From positions 53,792 through 117,791 of the forward strand of contig NW_025064955.1 of assembly GCF_019112545.1 (NCBI RefSeq): a stretch of 64,000 bases of DNA, given 5' to 3'. Both the position numbers and the translations under genes were made by a program. Source of the stretch: Guyanagaster necrorhizus. Taxonomy: Eukaryota > Basidiomycota > Agaricomycetes > Agaricales > Physalacriaceae. The notes under the pieces are model-generated. The model was given only the letters and a program-made list of their open reading frames with translations. It had not been told where the DNA came from and made no database searches. Positions 58,441 to 64,000 of the stretch are shown here, piece by piece (within the stretch, counting starts at the first letter, position 1; each line of letters begins with the position of its first letter).

Positions 58441-59080
58441 ACTTTGTCCGCTTAAGTTCTGTCTCGACCGACCCATTTCTTCCACAATATTCTATCGCTA
58501 TTGGCATCATCGCTCTTATCTTACAGCAAACTCGACCGGTAACGGCACATATATCAAAAGATACTCTTGAACTCGCATCGACACATCCGCAGATTTTCGG
58601 CTGTCGCCAAATATATTCTAGGAATCAAACTCACGAATCAATATTCACTGCATACCATACATAATCATTCTTCATGGACCGTCTGCCCCTTATCAATCTC
58701 GGAACATCTCGCATACCATTCATTCTTCACCTCGCATATAATGCACCCGAATAATTTCTCGTGCTTCTTCTCGTCTTGCAAAGAACCTCTGCATATCGCA
58801 TTTATTTTCTTAGATTGAGCAACCATTTTTATTCTGTTACATATATATGTCGCTTTCGCATGGCACATTGTATTCCCTCCGGCTTGTTTTGACAATGACT
58901 ACCCTACTTTCTTTCTGTAGCATTTCGAGATCTTTAGCTATCGCACATTGCAAATAATGTTCATAGATATGTTGTCGACACTGTTTTGGGGTGATATCAC
59001 CTGATATACTGATCCTGCGCTCCATTCGCTTCTCAGTGTTGTTTACGCCGGCGCTGCAGTTCAGTATACCCAGCGCCTAC
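58441..59080. other. 3' flank of PUF gene
   Basis: AT-richer sequence without a convincing frame, probably containing the PUF 3' untranslated region. Confidence 0.4.
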
Positions 59081-59113
59081 TGCATATATATCTTCGAAGG
59101 GTTAGGGTTAGCC

Positions 59114-59144
59114 CCGCGCCTTGCACCGAAGGTGCTTGGTGCGG
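59114..59144. repeat. Imperfect hairpin
   Basis: CCGC-G-CC-TT-GCACC pairs with GGTGC-TT-GG-T-GCGG around a GAA loop. A TTAGGGTTAG motif lies just before it. Confidence 0.6.
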
Positions 59145-59237
59145 TAAAAAATATCGGCTGCTGCTAGTGCTCACCTAGTGGGCGGGTAGTTGCATTGGCT
59201 TGTGAGGCGTGTGCTGGTAGTCAACTGGGTTAGGATG

Positions 59238-59272
59238 GTGTACCCCCAACGGCTTCGCCGAAGGGGGTACAC
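59238..59272. repeat. Strong hairpin
   Basis: GTGTACCCCC pairs with GGGGGTACAC, enclosing an AA/AA mismatch and CGGC-TTC-GCCG. Fourteen base pairs in 35 nt. Confidence 0.75.
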
Positions 59273-59539
59273 AATATGAGTACTGAAATACTCACCTCAA
59301 AGTGTTGAGGTTTGTGTAATTGCTTGGTAAAGCGAATCAAGGTCCAACAGAGGGATGGGGTCACCATCTCTCACCCTGTTTCGCTTTTATAGCTCTTCAG
59401 GGACCTTTATAGGTAGGCGGTACATGAATTGCTCAGAAGAACCTCAGAAGCAACCCTAAGTTAGGGTTTAAAGCAACGGCGGTACACAGAACAGCAGTGG
59501 TGGGACCGCAAAATGCAATGGACGCCTCGCTCTGTGGAT

Positions 59540-59595
59540 GGACCATGCACAGGCCGGTACCGCGAACTCACAGCGGTCCCTCTTGTGCATGGTCC
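59540..59595. repeat. Inverted repeat with 12-bp arms
   Basis: GGACCATGCACA (59540-59551) and TGTGCATGGTCC (59584-59595) are separated by 32 nt. They lie at the left edge of the minisatellite. Confidence 0.65.
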
Positions 59596-59628
59596 GTGCG
59601 CTTTGGTAGGGGGCATGTCTGTTTCGTG

Positions 59629-60195
59629 GTACATGAAGTCTATGCCCATTTGCACGTGACATGGGCGTAGGGAGCGCATTTGTTTCGCAGTACATGACCG
59701 AATCTCAAAATATGCACATTCTTGTCATTTAGATTCCACGTAGGTAGCGTGTACAGTCCGCGGTACATTACCAAATCTCGAAATATGCACATTTTTGTGT
59801 TTTAGAAACGGCATAGGTAGCGCATACAGTCCGCGGTACATGACTGATTCTCGAAATATGGCCATTCTTGCCATTTAGAAACTGCGTAGGGCTCGCATCC
59901 CGTCCGCGGTACATGACTGATTCTAGAATTTGTGTAGGGAGCATATACAGTCTGCGGTACATTACCGAATCTCGAAATATGTCCATTCTTGTGTTTTAGA
60001 AACTGCGTAGGTAGCATATACAGTCCGTGGTACATTACTGATTCTCCAATTATCACCATTCTTGTCATTTAGCAACTGCGTAGGTAGCGTGTACAGTCCA
60101 CAGTACATGACCGATTCTCAAAATATGTCCATTCTGGTGTTTTAGAATCTGCGTATGGAGCGCATCCAGTCCACAGTACATGACCAATTTTCTTT
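59629..60195. repeat. Minisatellite with 73-bp unit
   Basis: The anchor GTACAT/GTACAC recurs at 59690, 59763, 59836, 59909, 59957, 60030, 60103 and 60176. Six spacings are exactly 73 bp and one is 48 bp (a deleted copy). A diverged earlier anchor is at 59629. Units contain CAGTCCGCGGTACAT, then CGAAATATG, CCATTCTTG and GTAGGTAGCG. The period is not a multiple of three and frames do not persist, so it is non-coding. Neighbouring units differ by scattered substitutions. Confidence 0.9.
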
Positions 60196-60363
60196 GCAGG
60201 CTGCTTTTCATCTGTCGGAGTGAAAATAGCACCATAACAATTTGTTCAATTTGCTATCATGTCTTTTGTCAATATACTTTGAAATGGTCAGAATATGTCA
60301 CTAATTGTTTCATTGACATTGTATTCCAACATCTTTTTTGCTCCCCTTCTCCCTTTGTCAACT

Positions 60364-63300
60364 TCAATGCTGACTGGGTGACACAATGGGCTCCCCCAGT
60401 AGCATCCCTCTGTTCCCTTCCATAGTGATCGGTTCCCTTTCATCTGTTATTTGCCTTCTGATGTCCGGCTCCACTTCATCCTCCAAGGATTCCTCTTCTT
60501 CTCTGTGCTCTCGGAGAATGCGATCTTCTCTTTCCTGTGTGTCCATCTCTTTTTGCTTCTCTCTTTCTTCCCTCTCAATTATCGACATGATTTCCTCTTC
60601 ATCCTCCCTATCCCCCCATTCCTCGACATTCCGCAATGCTGGCATGTGGCCACTTGTAATATCAAATCTCCAGTTCTCTATCCATGGATTCTGGATGAGG
60701 CGGACTGCTGAACATGGTAGATCCTCTTTTCAAACTCATTCCGGTTTAATCAGTTCCCCTCCCAACTTCTCATAAACACACACCCGTGTGCTATCAGACC
60801 AAACACACCACAGGAATTCATCAAATGCTCTCTTCAGTGCTCTTCGCATATCTTCCACTTGTCGTGAAGAAGACATATCATGCACAAATCCTTCCCACAT
60901 CTTTATTGATTTCATCTTTCCCCAGTTACTCCGTGCAGACCGTTGTTTCCTAGCGTTCAGTTCATTCAGAGTCCAGAAGATGTTGTCAAACAGTGAATTC
61001 CACTGGCTCTCTGTTCCTTCATGCATTCGTGCATGTGTCAACACTCCTCTAAGATCATTTTCTTTCATGATACGGATGTCGACCATCCGCCATTCATTCT
61101 GTGTCAGAGGAGAATGTTCCCATCCACATTTCGCCTGTCCAACCTTCTGCAGCATGTCAGACACATATTGCTGTAGTACTTGATTCAGAAATGTCCCGGC
61201 ATGCTCCAGATATTGTTCATCATATATCTGGTCCTGTGGTGGCAGATCGGGCCCGTAGTCATATGATTTTTCTGGCATTTCTATCTGTCGAGCTAGCCTT
61301 TCTGTCTTCAGCATTGGCCCCTCAGGTCGACCCTTGGCTTTCCTCGTGCACCCTATGACCTAGCCCATTGGCTTCTGTTCCACCAATTGTCGCTGCTTCA
61401 TGTGACTATCTTCAGAACAGAACTCATTCAGCGTCTTTCTAATGCCCAACAAATTCCAGCCTGCCTCACTGGGCACTTGGATGACACTCTCGCATCATGG
61501 TATTCTTGTACCACCTCCATTCCATGTTGGCCATGCAATCACACTGCTTGGAATCCACCAGAGTCCTCCCTCTGCATATGGTCCTGGCTCATCTGTCCCA
61601 TCTCTCTTTCGTGTGCATGGAAGGATCATGTGATGATCTTCCTGCCAGTACGTTCGTGGCCAGATGGCATGCATCAACATCTTGTGTCCTGATCACTCTT
61701 CTGGCCATGCATGAAGTGAATTCACCATAAATGCGACGAGACATGTCAGGATGACTGGATAGTAATGGTGTCGCATGTCTGTGTTGTGCTCTTCATTCTG
61801 CCACTGGATCAATGTCGCAAATCCGAGAGCTCTGGCAGATTTAAATTGCCTGTGGATACTATTAGCCCTGATCCTCATCATTACATAGCTTCTAGAAATA
61901 GGCTCACCACCAGTCTTGTCATGGAACACAATACACCAGATCTAAGAAGCTCACAACTGGAACATCTGCGAACACATCTTCCGCATTAGCCAGTGGGACT
62001 CGTACCTCAATCCGTGCATGTACATTGTTATGCCATGCTGCATCTGCGAAGACACCATACAATTTCCCAAGAAACTCATTGTATGTGTACTTTGACTTCT
62101 TCATCAGATTAACTGCTGTAACAAACTTGGCATTATTGCTTGCCTGCATGTCATAGGTAAGGCATTTATCGGTTGTGTACATCTGGACAAAGGTTGCATT
62201 GAATTGTCTGAGTGGTGTGGTATGTGTTGTGATGTGACATCCTGCGACAGAGATGAGGTGTGCACATGTATCCTATTTGTAATTGTAGTAACCGAAACAC
62301 ATCCACTTGTCGGCTTCAGTCTGATGCATTTGCAGTAGTCTCTGTAGCACGACTGCATGGCCGTCAGAGCACCACATAACTGCTCCCTCCTTCACAGACA
62401 GCTCGAGTGCAACGTCAACAAAGACATCATCACCAGGAGTACTGAACATGTCGGCATTGAATACATGGTCCTGGCACAGGAAGTATTCTCGCTCAGTTGC
62501 ATTGCTTGGGTCATGCACTGTCAATGCCTTGATCCCTCACCACTGAAGCAGAAAACAGTGCCCGATCCCCCATCCATCTGAATGGCACTCCAGTCGTTCA
62601 CTGAAATCTCCTAGCAATCGCTCCACATATTCACTAGGGATCAACTCTGTTAGCTTTCTCATCTGATGACTCTGCCCACTTCCTGCCTGAAACAATTTTG
62701 AACTGTATGTAGCAGGAAGACGAGCTGCTGTCATATCCTGATAACATACTGCTGATTGGATGAATATTTCATAGAGCACAGCATACTCCTGGATGGAAAC
62801 TGAAGGGGTTCCCTCATGCTGTTTGAGATTTCGAACCAAATTCAGCAGCAGGATATATAACAATGCATGATGGGTGACTTTGACAAGGAAGACATTTGGA
62901 ACACATCCCAGATCCATGGGATTTGTTGTGAGCTATGTATGATCAGCTTTAGCATAGACTTTGACATTTAGATGATAAATGCTACCTCGCCATTCTGTGG
63001 ATTGACAATTTTGAAAGGTGCTTGGATATTAATACCACCTTGCATTGACATCATCGGCTGATACGTAGTAGCAAACTCAATCAGCATTCCCAGATCTGGA
63101 ACACGATCACAGATTGCAATGACTGAATCATAGTCCCTCATCAATGTCACTTTTGGTTCTGGTAGGTCAGCTCCAGCCATGGTGAGATTGATATAATGAT
63201 CCTCGCCATATTCCCCACACAATACATAGTGGAGATACTTTCCACAACGTGCGATGCTCCTTGTTGAAACATTCTGATCCATCCATAGTTGACTACATTC

Positions 63301-63947
63301 TTGAATGAACTCCCCCAATGTGACATCTCTTGATGTGTGGACACCCTGAATGCGAATGTTATTCCCATCAACATCATCATCCAGATCCCATTCTCCATGT
63401 CTGATTTCTCCTTGTCAATGGTGCAGAGGTCCATCATCCTCGTCACTAGAGGCTGGCCCTGGAGTGCTTTGATGGGATGACTGATGAGCCTCATTCTCTT
63501 CATCCCTCTGTTCTGAATGGTGATAACGTCTCCGATGATGATCCTCCTCATCACTAGCAGTGATTTTGGGGTGCTGGCTTCGACGGGATGACCCATGAGC
63601 ATCATCCTCTTCGTCCCTCTGTTCTAGATGTCGATGATGTCATTGATGATGATCGTGAATATGGGTGGACTCGGGGTGCCTGCTTTGACGAGATCTCTGG
63701 TGTCTAATGGCACCAACAGAAGGAGGTGTCCAGGATACTAGATGCCTGATTAGACCAATGGCTACTTTCCAGTGATATGCATACCATCATGATGTTGATC
63801 CTCATCATTGTACTCATCCTCTTCTTCTTCTTCTGCTCCTGCTTCTTCTGCTCCTCCTGCTTCTTCCTGGTCTTCGTTGTCAGTGAACAAGCTACTTGTA
63901 TGTCCTGATCCCTGAAAGAAACTGTCATCATCCTGGTCAGAGTTCAT
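60364..63947 (-). pseudogene. Unidentified multi-exon gene, probably inactivated
   Basis: A minus-strand gene starting at ATG 63947 with a very acidic first exon (EEAGAEEEEEDEYNDED). A His/Arg/Asp-rich imperfect repeat (QRDEEDDAHGSSRRSQHP) and a block at 63318-62970 (HYINLTMAGADLPEPKVTLM) follow. An intron with donor GTAGCA and acceptor CATAG leads to LTTNPMDLGCVPNVFLVKVT. The large exon runs to about 61919 and includes LSVKEGAVMWCSDGHAVV and FLGKLYGVFADAAW. Further pieces lie at 61314-60736 and 60645-60364 (Glu/Arg-rich coiled coil). In-frame TGA codons near 63642, 63417 and 62537 fall where CGA would fit, and a TAG lies near 62278. No family was recognised. Some stops could instead be missed introns. 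Confidence 0.55.
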
Positions 63948-64000
63948 GCTAAAGGGGAAAAGTAGGTGGGTGATATCACTGTTTGCATCTACTTTATACT
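63948..64000. other. Upstream flank at window end
   Basis: A short stretch before the ATG of the preceding minus-strand gene. Nothing recognisable. Confidence 0.3.

Noticed and set aside
59084..59110. Telomere repeat end
   Set aside because: Only about one and a half TTAGGG-like units, with genes continuing on both sides.
59629..60195. CRISPR-like array
   Set aside because: The repeats are contiguous 73-bp units without unique spacers, in a eukaryotic genome. It is a minisatellite.

Overview
The window reads as basidiomycete fungal DNA, most likely an Agaricomycete. Host genes carry many introns of about 45-65 nt with GTRNGT-type donors and C/TAG acceptors, and the gene content (F-box/leucine-rich protein, PUF protein, 2OG-Fe(II) oxygenase) fits. 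The repeats are chromodomain Ty3/gypsy elements and a PIF/Harbinger relic. No rRNA, CRISPR array or confident tRNA was seen.

Positions 1-39,000 are a nested transposon block. Three copies of one Ty3/gypsy chromovirus family lie on the minus strand: copy A (1-6977, cut by the window edge), copy B (8822-16864, TSD ACTAG) and copy C (28921-37050, TSD GTGTT). Two solo LTRs of the family sit at 18952-19397 (plus orientation, TSD AAAAG) and 23559-24078 (minus orientation, TSD GTGTT). They interrupt or flank a much older gypsy element, D, whose integrase, RNase H, reverse transcriptase, protease and gag remnants are scattered over 7090-22760. D was also split by an element with TGATATGC/GCATATCA ends and a 4-bp TSD (8765-18227), which copy B later entered. 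From 24 to 39 kb, outside copy C, lie AT-rich relics: a perfect 86-bp-arm palindrome at 27496-27672 and a Harbinger transposase pseudogene at 37.7-38.95 kb.

The family has an unusual layout: LTR, a self-complementary primer site, an extra ORF1 with an N-terminal hydrophobic segment, gag, and pol in the -1 frame (protease, RT, RNase H, integrase, chromodomain). ORF1 keeps the same end-to-end reading-frame phase in all three copies. Premature stops in the pol frames of A and C are TGA, mostly at sites where the other copy has CGA. LTR differences in copy C are almost all CpG transitions. Cytosine-methylation or RIP-like C-to-T decay is therefore the main process degrading the block.

Positions 39-60 kb are host gene space: an F-box protein (39399-41132, minus), small or unidentified spliced genes (43-45 kb and 51.8-52.1 kb), a UIM-containing protein (48.1-50.4 kb, minus), a 2OG-Fe(II) oxygenase (52589-53861, minus, five exons) and a 13-exon PUF RNA-binding protein (55551-58440, plus). 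Positions 59.1-60.2 kb hold strong hairpins and a 73-bp minisatellite. Positions 60.4-63.95 kb hold an unidentified multi-exon gene on the minus strand that shows C-to-T nonsense changes and is probably a pseudogene. The host genes show no operon-like or pathway grouping.
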